Assembly: GCF_004116625.1 (NCBI RefSeq) | Contig: NZ_NXIE01000002.1 | Location: 558,001-622,000, forward strand | DNA length: 64,000 nt | Direction: 5' to 3' | From: Halarcobacter mediterraneus | Lineage (GTDB): Bacteria > Campylobacterota > Campylobacteria > Campylobacterales > Arcobacteraceae | Part shown: positions 1 through 9,857 of the stretch, in pieces | How positions within the stretch are numbered: position 1 is the stretch's first letter | Layout of the letters: the number at the start of each line of letters is the position of its first letter | Notes under the pieces: generated by a model | What the model was told of the DNA's origin: nothing | Database searches by the model: none | The model's input: the letters and a program-made list of their open reading frames with translations, nothing else | Program-made: the position numbers and the translations under genes

Positions 1-1040
1 AAATTGAAACTGCTGCAGATGAACAAATTGTTTCAAAAGAAAAAAACTATTCTATTTATGATTTTAAAAAACCAAATAGAATATCAAATGAACAATTTAA
101 AGCCTTTTCAACTCTTCATGATAAAATGCTTAGGGATTTAATAACAGATCTTTCAGCAATGCTTAGAAAAATTGTTGATATAAAATTATACTCTATTGAA
201 CAGATGACTTATGGAGAATTTATTCTTTCAATTCCCCAATTAACATCACTTAATACTTTATCAATTAAGCCACTTGAAGGAAGAATTGTAATTGAGTGTA
301 ACCCTGGTATTTCACATAAAATTATTGCCGAATTATTAGGAAGTGGAGCAGTAGCTGCAAGTGATAATTTAGATAGAGAATTAACTGAAATTGAAGTAAA
401 TATTTTTGAACATTTTTATAAAATGTTTGTTAAGCATCTGTATAGAGCTTGGGATGAAGTTACAACTTTAAATTTTAAAATTGAATCAAGAGATACAAAT
501 GCAAATGCAATTCAAATTATTTCTGATCATGAAATTGTTTTATTAGTTGTACTTGAAATTACAATAGATGAAGAATCAGGCTTTTTATCAATTTGTTATC
601 CAATTTCATACATTGAAACTTTATTAAATAAGATTGTAGAGAAAATATTTAGTGAAGGGAAAAATAAAAAAGCAAGTAGAAAACAAGATATAACTACTTT
701 AATTTCTGGTGCAAAAATGAATATTGAGGCTATTATGGCTGAAACTGAAATGTCTGTTTCTGAAATACTTGCATTAAAACCAGAAGATGTAATCGTTTTT
801 AGTAAAAATGCAACCTCTGCTTCTTCAAAAGTATATATTAATAATACAGAAAAGTTTGTTGCTGTTTCAGGTGTTCAAAACAATAGAAAAGCGATTCAAA
901 TAGAGTCAAATATAGACCATGAAAAACAAGAAACATTAGATGCGTTAAGAGCAATGAGAGAAGAAAGAATAAAAAAAGCAAAAGAGTCAACAGAAAATAT
1001 TAAGAGACTGTTAAAAGAAAGGAAAGAAGGAAAATATTAA
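1..1040 (+). CDS. fliM: Flagellar motor switch protein FliM (5' end outside window)
   Basis: The reading frame is open from base 3, with no start inside the window before the match to FliM begins, so the gene enters from the left and 345 residues are visible. The first visible part contains YDFKKPNRIS, the conserved lead-in to the FliM middle domain. The middle domain (the CheC-like part that packs in the C ring and contacts FliG) fills the next ~190 residues. A C-terminal SpoA/FliN-like domain follows (LKPEDVIVF and onward), ending in a charged helical tail. FliM is the switch protein that binds phosphorylated CheY to reverse rotation; the N-terminal CheY-binding segment must lie upstream of base 1. 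The family identity is clear from length and domain order. Confidence 0.9.
   Translation, partial: IETAADEQIVSKEKNYSIYDFKKPNRISNEQFKAFSTLHDKMLRDLITDLSAMLRKIVDIKLYSIEQMTYGEFILSIPQLTSLNTLSIKPLEGRIVIECNPGISHKIIAELLGSGAVAASDNLDRELTEIEVNIFEHFYKMFVKHLYRAWDEVTTLNFKIESRDTNANAIQIISDHEIVLLVVLEITIDEESGFLSICYPISYIETLLNKIVEKIFSEGKNKKASRKQDITTLISGAKMNIEAIMAETEMSVSEILALKPEDVIVFSKNATSASSKVYINNTEKFVAVSGVQNNRKAIQIESNIDHEKQETLDALRAMREERIKKAKESTENIKRLLKERKEGKY
29..57 (+). terminator. not used
   Basis: This entry is void: the hairpin concerned lies at 1029-1057 and is listed separately. Nothing is claimed for these bases beyond fliM coding sequence. Confidence 0.
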
Positions 1041-1057
1041 TAAATATTTCCTTTTTT
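1029..1057 (+). terminator. Hairpin between convergent fliM and pyrC
   Basis: A GGAAA...TTTCC stem with one bulged A, extended by TATT/AATA, overlaps the fliM stop region and is followed by six T on the plus strand. It sits between the convergent 3' ends of fliM and pyrC and could end transcription from fliM. The bulge lowers confidence. Confidence 0.5.
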
Positions 1058-2090
1058 AATCTCTTTTATCTTCTATTGAAGATATGCTCCAATTTAGAAC
1101 TTCTCCTGCATACATAGGAACTACATCCTCACCTTTAAACTTATATGATGAAGGAACTACAAACTTCTTCTTTTCTAATTTTACTTTTTTATTTAATGGT
1201 TTGAAATCATAAATCTTTTGTGCATTTAAACTAATAAAAGCATTTAAATTATCTAAAGAGTTGTTTTCTTCAAATAATTGCGTTAATACTTGTAAGGCAA
1301 TAGGTGAAGTAAATACTCCAGCAGCACAGCCACAACACTCTTTTTTATGTTTTGGATGGGGGGCAGAATCACTTCCAAACATTAATTTTGGATGAGCTTT
1401 AAGTGCAGCATTTAATAAAGCATCTCTATCTTCTGGTCTTTTTGCAATTGGTTTACAAAATAAATGAGGGCTTAACATACCTCCTGCAACATCATCAAGA
1501 GTAATCAATAAATGATGTAATGTAACCGTTGCATAAAGATTATCATATTTATCAAGTAACTCAATTGCATCTTTTGTTGTAATATGTTCCATAATAATTT
1601 TTAAATCAGGGAAAGATGATGCAATTGATTCATAAATAGGCATAAATTCTTTTTCTCTATCCATTACAAAACCATTTGTTTCACCATGAATACAAAGAGG
1701 AATACCTAATTTACTCATTGACTCTAATGTTGGTCTTAAAACCTCAACATCCATTGAAGATACTCCTGTTTCAGAATTTGTAGTAATTCCAGCAGGATAT
1801 AATTTTATAGCAATAATATCATCTTTTATATCTTCTAAAAAAGAATATGAGTAATCATTTTGGAAAAAAAGTGTAACATAAGGTTCAAATTTATCCTCAA
1901 TACACGCTTCTTTTATTCTTTTTTTATAAGATAATAATGCTTCTTTTGTTGTAATAGGTGGTACTAAATTTGGCATAACTAAAGCACCACTAAAAGTTTC
2001 AGATGTTAAAGGACCAACTAATTTTAGCATATCACCATCACGTAAGTGAAGGTGCATATCTAAAGCAGAATCTATTTCAAATGTATCCAT
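1056..2090 (-). CDS. pyrC: Dihydroorotase (class II, PyrC)
   Basis: Converts carbamoyl-aspartate to dihydroorotate, the third step of pyrimidine synthesis, in the cytoplasm. The protein is about 344 residues, the normal length for E. coli-type PyrC. Visible metal and active-site motifs are [10 protein letters not shown] (HxHxR) near the N-terminus, the lysine of AIKLYPAG that is carbamylated in this family, LCIHGE, TLHH and the catalytic Asp in GSDSAPH. I place the start at the ATG at 2090, one base after the stop of the upstream PII gene, which suggests translational coupling. A longer frame exists from a GTG at 2117 but would overlap the PII gene. It is the last gene of amtB-glnB-pyrC, so pyrimidine synthesis may be partly co-transcribed with ammonium uptake. 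Confidence 0.93.
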   Translation of the reverse strand: MDTFEIDSALDMHLHLRDGDMLKLVGPLTSETFSGALVMPNLVPPITTKEALLSYKKRIKEACIEDKFEPYVTLFFQNDYSYSFLEDIKDDIIAIKLYPAGITTNSETGVSSMDVEVLRPTLESMSKLGIPLCIHGETNGFVMDREKEFMPIYESIASSFPDLKIIMEHITTKDAIELLDKYDNLYATVTLHHLLITLDDVAGGMLSPHLFCKPIAKRPEDRDALLNAALKAHPKLMFGSDSAPHPKHKKECCGCAAGVFTSPIALQVLTQLFEENNSLDNLNAFISLNAQKIYDFKPLNKKVKLEKKKFVVPSSYKFKGEDVVPMYAGEVLNWSISSIEDKRD

Positions 2091-2091
2091 A

Positions 2092-2451
<360 letters not shown>

Positions 2452-2491
2452 TTATATTTTAACTAAATAATTTTAAACAAAACTAATGAAA

Positions 2492-3679
2492 CTAAAATGC
2501 TCGTTTAAATTCAGGGTAAGCTTCTAGTCCACACTCTTCAACATCAAGTCCTTGCATTTCTTCATCATTATGAGCCCTTAGTGGTGCTATTTTATTTATC
2601 AAAAATAAAATAAGATATGAAACAACAAAAGCAAAAATCGCAACTACTATTACACCTTTTAATTGACCTAAAAAGGTAATATCTTCACCATTTGAAGCAA
2701 AAATTCCTACTGCCAATGTTCCCCAAATACCATTTAATAGATGAACCGATAATGCACCTACGGGATCATCAAGTTTTAATTTATCAAAAAATGATACACC
2801 AAAAACAACAAGTGCTCCACCAATTGAACCAATTAAAATAGGCGTATAAATATCATATAAATCTGGTCCTGCAGTGATTGCTACTAATCCACCTAAAGCA
2901 CCATTTAATACCATTGTAATATCAAGTTTCTTATATCTAAAATACATAAAAGCCCCAACAATAATTGCACCTGACAGACCTGCTGTATTTGTATTCATTA
3001 TAGTTAAAGCAACTAAATCTGCATTTTCTTTTGAAGCAATAGAACCAACACTTCCACCATTAAATCCAAACCATCCTATCCATAAAAGAAAAGCACCTAA
3101 TGTAACTAAAGGAATATTTGAAGCAGGAATTACTCTAACTCCTCCTTCTTTTGGATATCTTCCACGTCTTGCTCCAATAATTAAAATTGCAGCTAATAAC
3201 GCCCATCCTCCAGTGGAATGAATAACAGTTGAACCAGCTAAATCATACATTGTTAAATCTAAAAGTGTCCCAGCTAACATATCACTACCCCATGACCAAT
3301 TTACTATTACAGGGTAAATAAACCCTCCCATAATCACAGTAAACAAAGCTAAAGGTAAAACTTTCGCTCTTTCACTAACTCCTCCAGACATTATATTAAT
3401 TGCTTTACCCACAAATGCCATTTGAAAAAGAAATGCTGCCCATTTTGACATAGAATCACTTCCAAAATCTCCAAAAGCAATTGAATATCCAATAAGTAAA
3501 AATGCTAAAGATGCAATTGCATATATCATAGTATTTACCATTAATACTGCTGTAACATTTTTTGTTCTAACAAGTCCTGCCTCAAGCATAGCAAAACCAG
3601 GAACCATAAAAATGATTAATGTCATTGAAAAGATTGCAAAAAACGTGTCTATCACATAGCTGATTGATTGTAAGTCCAT
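2492..3679 (-). CDS. amtB: Ammonium transporter (Amt family, copy 1)
   Basis: A 395-residue polytopic inner-membrane ammonium channel with about 11 hydrophobic segments. Family features seen include an N-terminal segment with GFAMLEAGLVR, a STVIHSTGGWALLAA helix carrying the first pore His, LWIGWFGFNGGS, and DDPVGALSVHLLNGIWGTLAVG carrying the second pore His. The short C-terminal tail ends near GLEAYPEF, as in the paralog. The ATG is preceded by AGGAAGG. The promoter region carries the TGTATA-N5-TATACA repeat at 3748-3764. It heads a likely operon with glnB and pyrC. No signal peptide is obvious, which is common for this subfamily. Confidence 0.95.
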   Translation of the reverse strand: MDLQSISYVIDTFFAIFSMTLIIFMVPGFAMLEAGLVRTKNVTAVLMVNTMIYAIASLAFLLIGYSIAFGDFGSDSMSKWAAFLFQMAFVGKAINIMSGGVSERAKVLPLALFTVIMGGFIYPVIVNWSWGSDMLAGTLLDLTMYDLAGSTVIHSTGGWALLAAILIIGARRGRYPKEGGVRVIPASNIPLVTLGAFLLWIGWFGFNGGSVGSIASKENADLVALTIMNTNTAGLSGAIIVGAFMYFRYKKLDITMVLNGALGGLVAITAGPDLYDIYTPILIGSIGGALVVFGVSFFDKLKLDDPVGALSVHLLNGIWGTLAVGIFASNGEDITFLGQLKGVIVVAIFAFVVSYLILFLINKIAPLRAHNDEEMQGLDVEECGLEAYPEFKRAF

Positions 3680-3709
3680 ATTTAACCTTCCTAAGTTTTC
3701 TTAAGAAGT

Positions 3710-3764
3710 ATTATATATTTTTTAAAAAGTTTAATATAGGTATAGTATGTATAAAAACTATACA
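3710..3764 (-). promoter_or_regulatory. amtB copy 1 promoter with TGTATA-N5-TATACA site
   Basis: On the minus strand a TATAAT lies at 3715-3710, 31 bases before the amtB start. Upstream at 3748-3764 is the inverted repeat TGTATA-N5-TATACA. The gap from repeat to -10 is 32 bases and its centre is near -53, a typical activator position. The same repeat occurs at 5454-5470 and 5603-5619. The repeat is seen directly; its role as a nitrogen-control site is inferred. Confidence 0.6.
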
Positions 3765-3779
3765 GTAAGTTAAGTTTTC

Positions 3780-3807
3780 AAATAAGGAGAATATTATCTC
3801 CTTATTT
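3780..3807 (-). terminator. Hairpin after glnK
   Basis: A perfect 11-bp stem (AAATAAGGAGA and its complement) with a 6-base loop lies 8 bases after the glnK stop at 3815. The T-run is short but the stem ends in T-rich sequence. It would separate the amtB-glnK transcript from the next amtB promoter. Confidence 0.7.
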
Positions 3808-3814
3808 AATAGTT

Positions 3815-4168
<354 letters not shown>

Positions 4169-4171
4169 CTA

Positions 4172-5386
4172 TTATGCTTTTTTGAATTCAGGATAACACT
4201 CTAGACCAGTTTCATGAATATCAAGTCCAGTAATTTCCGTTTCTTCATCAACTCTTAATCCAACAATCATATCTAGGATTTTCCATATAATAAATGAAGT
4301 GATAAATACAAATGCACCAATTACAACTATACCTTTAATTTGTGCTAGTATTGTAACTTCAGGGTTAAAAATACCTACAGCTAATGTTCCCCAAATACCA
4401 GCAACTAAGTGAACTGATAAGGCACCAACTGGATCATCAATTTTTAACTTATCGAAGAAAGGAACTGCAAAGACAACTAATGCACCACCAACTATACCTT
4501 CAATAAATGCAACTAACATCCCTAAGTCAGGTCCTGCTGTACAAGATACAAGTCCTGCTAAAGCACCATTTAATACCATTGTTAAATCAACTTTTTTATA
4601 AAGAAGTTGAGTTAAAATTGCTGCCATAACTGCACCTGCTGCTGCTGCCATATTTGTATCAGCAACTACTAAAGCGATACCATCAATATCAGCTTTTGAA
4701 CCTAATGCTAACTGAGAACCACCATTAAATCCAAACCATCCCATCCATAAAATGAATGTACCTAATGTAGCAAGAGTTAAGTTAGAACCAGGAATTGGTC
4801 TTACTTTACCATCTTTAGTATATTTTCCTTTTCTAGCACCTAAAATTAAAACACCAGCTAATGCAGCCCATCCACCAACAGAGTGAACAATTGTTGAACC
4901 AGCAAAATCAGAAAAACCTGCAATTAAACCACCTAATTCAGATCCTCCCCATGTCCAGTGACCTTGAATTGGATAAATAACACCACTTAAAACTACAACA
5001 AAGATTAAAAATGGCCATAACTTCATTCTTTCTGCAATTGTTCCTGAAATAACAGAAGCTGCAGTTGCTACAAACATAACTTGGAAAAAGAAGTCTGCTG
5101 CTGCAGGATATGAAGCATCTGCTGCACTTTCCATACTAATAGTTGAGAAACTTCCCATAAATGATGAACCATCACCATACATTAAATTGTAACCTACAAA
5201 ATAATACATAATACAAGAAATAGAAAACAATGCAATATTTTTTGTTAAAACCGTTGCATTATTTTTTGATCTTGTTAGACCAGACTCTAGCATAGCAAAA
5301 CCTGCTGCCATCCACATAACTAATACACCAGAAAATACAAATAGAAAACCATCTAATATGTATTTTAAGTCATTAAAATTTTCCAT
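4172..5386 (-). CDS. amtB: Ammonium transporter (Amt family, copy 2)
   Basis: A 404-residue Amt channel paralogous to 2492-3679. Shared family segments include GFAMLESGLTRSKN, STIVHSVGGWAALAG with the first pore His, LWMGWFGFNGGSQL, and DDPVGALSVHLVAGIWGTLAVG with the second. The C-terminal tail (GLDIHETGLECYPEF) matches the other copy. I choose the ATG at 5386, six bases after AGGA; a frame extension to a TTG at 5401 would start inside that ribosome-binding site. It is first in an amtB-glnK operon with its own promoter and a TGTATA-N5-TATACA site. Two Amt copies suggest different affinities or partners, which cannot be told from sequence. Confidence 0.95.
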   Translation of the reverse strand: MENFNDLKYILDGFLFVFSGVLVMWMAAGFAMLESGLTRSKNNATVLTKNIALFSISCIMYYFVGYNLMYGDGSSFMGSFSTISMESAADASYPAAADFFFQVMFVATAASVISGTIAERMKLWPFLIFVVVLSGVIYPIQGHWTWGGSELGGLIAGFSDFAGSTIVHSVGGWAALAGVLILGARKGKYTKDGKVRPIPGSNLTLATLGTFILWMGWFGFNGGSQLALGSKADIDGIALVVADTNMAAAAGAVMAAILTQLLYKKVDLTMVLNGALAGLVSCTAGPDLGMLVAFIEGIVGGALVVFAVPFFDKLKIDDPVGALSVHLVAGIWGTLAVGIFNPEVTILAQIKGIVVIGAFVFITSFIIWKILDMIVGLRVDEETEITGLDIHETGLECYPEFKKA

Positions 5387-5416
5387 ATTCTTCCTTTTCA
5401 AAGTAAATATGCTGAA

Positions 5417-5470
5417 ATTCTAACAGATAAAAAAACTAAATAGTCAAAATATATGTATATTTTATATACA
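5417..5470 (-). promoter_or_regulatory. amtB copy 2 promoter with TGTATA-N5-TATACA site
   Basis: On the minus strand an extended -10 (TGTTAGAAT, 5425-5417) is preceded by TTGACT (5447-5442) at a long 19-base spacer. The inverted repeat TGTATA-N5-TATACA is at 5454-5470, 31 bases from the -10 and centred near -52, nearly the same geometry as for the other amtB. Motifs are seen directly; the regulatory role is inferred. Confidence 0.6.
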
Positions 5471-5602
5471 AGACAAGATTAAAAAGTATATTGATTTATA
5501 CTCGAAGATCCCGGTAAATAATAACTTGAACTTACTTTTATTTTTTGTTAAATTTTTTTATTTTTTTTGCTAAATTTAACATCTTAATATTTTTTACATA
5601 AT

Positions 5603-5646
5603 TGTATACTTTTTATACAATGGTTTTTTTTATTCTATGTTATAAT
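5603..5646 (+). promoter_or_regulatory. Promoter of sensor-regulator-glnD operon with TGTATA-N5-TATACA site
   Basis: The inverted repeat TGTATA-N5-TATACA (5603-5619, extendable by one pair on each side) precedes an extended -10 TGTTATAAT (5638-5646). The start codon at 5666 is preceded by TAGGAG. The repeat-to-minus-10 gap is 21 bases, about one helical turn shorter than at the two amtB promoters, placing the repeat near -42. The remaining bases of 5387-5665 show no gene and no further clear site. Confidence 0.6.
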
Positions 5647-5665
5647 TGAAATAATAGGAGTTATA

Positions 5666-6526
5666 ATGAAAGAGTATCTAGAGGTATATATTCAAAATCA
5701 AGACAAAATAGAAACTTTTATAGAAGAGAGTTTAAATAAATTAGGTGAAATAAAAAAGCACGAAAGAACTAAATTTAAAACCCTTTTTAAAATATTCCCT
5801 TCATTGGAACTTGTTTATATAGTAAATAAAGATACAAAAACTCAAAGCTCTTCAAACTATTATAGATACAAAGAAGATATAACAGAAAAAGATATACCAA
5901 GGGACTATATACTGTCAAAACTTCATTTTAAAGAAAACTGTAAAGTTGCATTTAGCTCAGTATATATAAGTAGTGCAACAAAACATAATTGCGTTACTGT
6001 TTCAATAAAAGAAGGCAATGATATTATATTTTTTGATTTCAAAATTGAAAGTTTACTTGAGAGATTAAGCTTAATTGAATTAAATAAGCCTTTTCATACG
6101 CTTACTAAAGCTTTTTATATAATAGCAGGATATACGATGTTTTTTCTTGCAATTTTTATTATTTTTTACTCAATTTATGATTTTGCCCATTCATTTTTAA
6201 TAAAAGGGATTTTTGACTTAGATACAGTTTTCAAACCTGTTATTGCTCTTACTTTAGGTGTTGCAATTTTTGATTTAGCAAAGACTATTTTAGAGCAAGA
6301 AGTTTACTTTAAAAGCTATTCAAAGAATTCTAAAGTTGAGACAAAAATGATAACAAAGTTTTTAATATCTATTATTATAGCTTTATCAATTGAAGCGTTA
6401 ATGGTTGTATTTAAAATAGCTCTAAGTGATTATGATAAAATGATAAATGCTTTATATCTAATAACTGGTATATCTTTAATATTAATCGCTTTATCAGTAT
6501 TTATACATATTACAAAAAAGAAATAA
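5666..6526 (+). CDS. PDC-like sensor domain membrane protein of unknown function
   Basis: A 286-residue protein. Residues ~20-145 look like the PDC/Cache fold used by bacterial sensors: LELVYIVNKDT, then YYRYKEDI...RDYILSKLHF, then VYISSATKHNCVTVSIKEG. About four hydrophobic segments follow at ~153-175, ~192-210, ~228-250 and ~262-282, with no kinase or methyl-accepting output domain. There is no N-terminal signal, so the sensor-like domain is predicted cytoplasmic or exposed by an unusual topology. It is the first gene of an operon with the NtrC-like regulator (18 bases downstream) and glnD, so it may feed a signal into nitrogen control. That link is inference from position. The PDC call rests on pattern recognition only. 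Confidence 0.75.
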   Translation: MKEYLEVYIQNQDKIETFIEESLNKLGEIKKHERTKFKTLFKIFPSLELVYIVNKDTKTQSSSNYYRYKEDITEKDIPRDYILSKLHFKENCKVAFSSVYISSATKHNCVTVSIKEGNDIIFFDFKIESLLERLSLIELNKPFHTLTKAFYIIAGYTMFFLAIFIIFYSIYDFAHSFLIKGIFDLDTVFKPVIALTLGVAIFDLAKTILEQEVYFKSYSKNSKVETKMITKFLISIIIALSIEALMVVFKIALSDYDKMINALYLITGISLILIALSVFIHITKKK

Positions 6527-6544
6527 AAGTTAATAAGGAAAATT

Positions 6545-7303
6545 ATGGAAAATTATATTGCAAAATCTAAGAACTCAAAAGAAATACTAAACTCTGCTCA
6601 CCTTCTTCAAAGTGTGAAAATAAATGCTTTGATTTATGGTGATAGTGGTGTAGGGAAAAAGTCCTTAGCAAAATATATTTTACCTAATGCTAGAGTATTT
6701 AAGGCTAAAAATCTTCAACAAGATATTAGTGATAATATAATTTCTATACAAGATACTGCAATTATAATTGATAAAATTGAGAATATAACAAATATAGAAC
6801 TTCTTGTAAAGTGGATAAATGAAAATAATATTAGAGTTGTAGCTACTACTTTAAAACAAGACTTAAACTCCAAACTAACAGAACTATTTTCAATTACTAT
6901 AGAGCTACCTGAATTAAAAGATAGAGAAGAAGATGTAAAGGAATTGATTAATAAGTTTTCTTCAGAAGCAAGTAAAACTTTAGATTTACCCTCTATTTCA
7001 TCAAATAAACTTATGGTAAATATTTCTAATAATGCCCATAGTCTTAGAAAGTCTATATATTTTTCTTATCTTTTTGAAACAATAGGAGAAGATGAAATTT
7101 TAATGTTTATGGAAAACTATATGTTTTCAAATATGCAAGGAGAAACTTCATATAAAGATTTTATATATTTATTTGAAGTTCCTTTATTAAAAGCTGCAAC
7201 TAAAAAATATAAATCTCAAGTTCAGATGGCTAAACATCTAGGTTTAAATAGAATTACTCTTAGAAAAAAACTTGATATACATAAGGTTTATTTAAATGAC
7301 TGA
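6545..7303 (+). CDS. Reduced NtrC-like regulator: AAA+ remnant with Fis-type HTH
   Basis: A 252-residue protein. A Walker A motif GDSGVGKKS is near residue 33 and a Walker B-like AIIIDKIENI near 75, where the usual DE pair is altered to DK. The ELPELKDREEDV segment matches the region of sigma-54 activators before sensor II. The C-terminus (QVQMAKHLGLNRITLRKKL) is a Fis-type helix-turn-helix. There is no receiver domain and no GAFTGA loop, the loop that contacts sigma-54, so classic sigma-54 activation seems impossible. It overlaps glnD by 8 bases. Fis-type domains of NtrC bind 6-5-6 dyads, the same layout as the TGTATA-N5-TATACA repeats nearby, making this a candidate binder. Function is unproven. 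Confidence 0.78.
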   Translation: MENYIAKSKNSKEILNSAHLLQSVKINALIYGDSGVGKKSLAKYILPNARVFKAKNLQQDISDNIISIQDTAIIIDKIENITNIELLVKWINENNIRVVATTLKQDLNSKLTELFSITIELPELKDREEDVKELINKFSSEASKTLDLPSISSNKLMVNISNNAHSLRKSIYFSYLFETIGEDEILMFMENYMFSNMQGETSYKDFIYLFEVPLLKAATKKYKSQVQMAKHLGLNRITLRKKLDIHKVYLND

Positions 7304-9830
7304 ATTAAATATCCAAATTGAAGAACTTATATCTGAAAAAGCAGAAGACTTTGAAATTTCAAAAGTATTTAGAAATCATTTTAAATCTTATGTTGCCTCT
7401 ATTGATTCTGTTTTAGAGACAACAGGAGGAAAAGATTTTTTTGTAAAACATACAAAACATACAGATAAGTTCTTAATCCAATTATACAAATATATATTAA
7501 GAAAACATTTTGGCGATTATCAACCAATGAGTACTTCAATTCCTATTACATTAATTGCATTAGGAAGTTATGGAAGAGAACAACTTTGCATTTATTCTGA
7601 TGTTGATTTATTAATTTTATATGAGGAAATACAAGGATATAACTTAAAAGTTATAATGGAGGAACTTGTAACCTTAGCTTGGGATTGTGGTTTAAAACTA
7701 GGTTCAAGAGTACATGAGATAAAAGAAATAGATTCTTCTGTAAAAGAGGATATAACTATAAAGTCTTCAATTTTAGAATCAAGAATGATTTATGGTTCAA
7801 AACATTTATGGTTTTCGTATCAAAATATCTTAAAAAAAATAAGAAAAACAAATCAAAAAGAGTTTGTCTTAGAAAAGCTTGAGGAACATAAAAAACGACT
7901 TTTAAAATATCCTTTAAAGATGGAACCAAATATTAAAGATGGTTTTGGAGGGATGAGAGAAGCAAATATGATTTTCTGGATGGCTACGATATCTTATGGA
8001 GTTAATGATATAAGACAATTAATAAATATAAGTTTCTCTGAAGAAGAATATAAAAGGTATAGAAGTGCCTTAGAATTTATATTTAGAGTTAGAAACTATT
8101 TGCATAGTATTTCAAAAAAGAAACTTGATATTGTAAACTTTGATGTTTTACCTGAACTTAGTTCTAAAATGGGCTTTAAAAATAGACCTCGACTAACAAA
8201 AGAGAGGCAGTGTATGTCTAAATTATTAGAATCACTTCATCGTGTACACTTTTTCTCAACTATTATGGTTAAAAAATTTACAAGAAAAATTCTTTTTGAA
8301 AAAGAAAATATTGCAAAACTTAGAAAATATAGATTTAAAAAAAATTTATATATTTATGATAATAGATTATATACCTCTTTTAATGCAAAACCAAAAACAT
8401 TAAATGCCTTATTAAAGGAACTAATTTCTTTACCAAAAAATGTAAAACATTTTGACCGTTCATATATAGAGTATGCAAGAAAAACAAAGTTACCTACAAA
8501 ACAAACAAAAGAGTTAAAAAGAATTATTAAACAACTTCTTTATAAAAACAATCTATATCCAATTATAAAGTTGATTTATAATGCAAGATTATTTCAAACA
8601 GTATTACCTGTTACAAAAAAGATAGTAAATCAACCACAATTTGACGGATATCATCAACATCCTGTTGATGTTCATTCTATTAAGACACTAAAAATGCTTG
8701 ATAATATAAAAGATGATTATGTAAAAAAAATATTTGATTCTTTTGATGATAAGGAAAAAACTATTGTGAGACTTGCTTGTTTATTTCATGATGTAGGAAA
8801 AGGAAGAGTTACAGATCATCATATTGCTGGAGAAAAATTATTTAAAAATATGATGACTTCTTTTGATTTAGATAAAATACATATTCAACTAGGTAGTTTA
8901 CTTGTTAGAAACCATAATATGATGAGTAAAGTTGCTTCAAGTGAAGATATTTATTCAGAAAAAGTAATCCTTGCTTTTACTGCACTACTTAAAACACGTC
9001 TAGCACTAAAAATGTTGTATGTAGTGACTTATGCGGATATTTCAGCAGTAGGAGATTCTGTTTATAAAAGTTCAACAGCTTCTTTACTAAAACAATTATA
9101 TTTACAAGCTTTACCTGCATTTGAGAACACTCCACTATTAAGTGAGAATGCTAGAAGAATTGCAAAACAAAATAGAATAAAACAGTTAAAAAAATATAAA
9201 GAACTTTCAAATCTAATGAAAAAAAAGATCACATATATTGCCTCTAATCAGATGTTCTTAAAATGTAAAGCAGATGAAATACTTGATATTGCACTAAGAG
9301 CATATGAAGTAAAAGATTTCTCATATAAAATAATAAATAAAGACCAACTATCAATTAAAATCATTAGAAAAATACCTTTAAATTTAGCTTTTCTATTAGG
9401 GAAACTCGAATTCTTAAATATTTCTACAATGAATATATTTAAACTTTATGATGAAAAGAAATTTTTTGAAATAAATTTTTCTGAAAAAGTAGATGATGAA
9501 GATATTCCACTTATAGAACAAATTATTGAAAACTCTTTTGATATGTCTAAAAAAACAAAATTATTAATCCCTGAAATTGATAAAAAAGGTATTGAAATCA
9601 ACTGTAACCATACTACATATTTAGCTTCAATGCAAGTTACAGCGAAAGACCAAAAAGGTTTATTTGCATATATTGCAAATGTTTTTGACGATTTTGATAT
9701 TGAAATAGAAACAGCAAAAGTTAGTTCAATAAAAGGTATGGCAAAAGATTTATTTTTGATTGAAAAAAATGGAAACTTTTGCGGTAAACAAGATGATATA
9801 ATTGAAAGTTTATCTACAAATAAAGAGTAA
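7296..9830 (+). CDS. glnD: PII uridylyltransferase / uridylyl-removing enzyme GlnD
   Basis: An 844-residue protein, the normal size for GlnD. Order of domains: a nucleotidyltransferase core near residues 85-110 with GSYGREQ and DVDLL (the GS...DxD signature), a GlnD-specific helical region, an HD hydrolase centred on HDVGKG near 497, and C-terminal ACT-type domains, the last at ~770-840, which sense glutamine. It adds UMP to Tyr51 of PII proteins when glutamine is low and removes it when glutamine is high; both PII proteins in this window keep Tyr51. It is translationally coupled to the NtrC-like gene upstream (8-base overlap). No residue loss is obvious in the two catalytic centres. Confidence 0.93.
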   Translation: MTELNIQIEELISEKAEDFEISKVFRNHFKSYVASIDSVLETTGGKDFFVKHTKHTDKFLIQLYKYILRKHFGDYQPMSTSIPITLIALGSYGREQLCIYSDVDLLILYEEIQGYNLKVIMEELVTLAWDCGLKLGSRVHEIKEIDSSVKEDITIKSSILESRMIYGSKHLWFSYQNILKKIRKTNQKEFVLEKLEEHKKRLLKYPLKMEPNIKDGFGGMREANMIFWMATISYGVNDIRQLINISFSEEEYKRYRSALEFIFRVRNYLHSISKKKLDIVNFDVLPELSSKMGFKNRPRLTKERQCMSKLLESLHRVHFFSTIMVKKFTRKILFEKENIAKLRKYRFKKNLYIYDNRLYTSFNAKPKTLNALLKELISLPKNVKHFDRSYIEYARKTKLPTKQTKELKRIIKQLLYKNNLYPIIKLIYNARLFQTVLPVTKKIVNQPQFDGYHQHPVDVHSIKTLKMLDNIKDDYVKKIFDSFDDKEKTIVRLACLFHDVGKGRVTDHHIAGEKLFKNMMTSFDLDKIHIQLGSLLVRNHNMMSKVASSEDIYSEKVILAFTALLKTRLALKMLYVVTYADISAVGDSVYKSSTASLLKQLYLQALPAFENTPLLSENARRIAKQNRIKQLKKYKELSNLMKKKITYIASNQMFLKCKADEILDIALRAYEVKDFSYKIINKDQLSIKIIRKIPLNLAFLLGKLEFLNISTMNIFKLYDEKKFFEINFSEKVDDEDIPLIEQIIENSFDMSKKTKLLIPEIDKKGIEINCNHTTYLASMQVTAKDQKGLFAYIANVFDDFDIEIETAKVSSIKGMAKDLFLIEKNGNFCGKQDDIIESLSTNKE

Positions 9831-9847
9831 ACTAACTCTTTATTTGT
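9816..9847. terminator. Bidirectional hairpin between glnD and convergent gene
   Basis: A perfect 13-bp stem (ACAAATAAAGAGT and its complement) with a 6-base loop overlaps the glnD stop codon and faces the convergent 3' end at 9858. No long T-run follows on either strand, so termination efficiency is uncertain. Confidence 0.6.
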
Positions 9848-9857
9848 CCTCTTAAAA

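Noticed and set aside
29-57. Feature entry at 29-57
   Set aside because: An entry with mistaken coordinates; the intended hairpin is at 1029-1057. It carries zero confidence and should be ignored.
5603-5619. The dyad at 5603-5619 as a transcription terminator
   Set aside because: It is AT-only except the outer G/C, has no preceding gene on that strand to end, and matches the two amtB promoter dyads in sequence and spacing.
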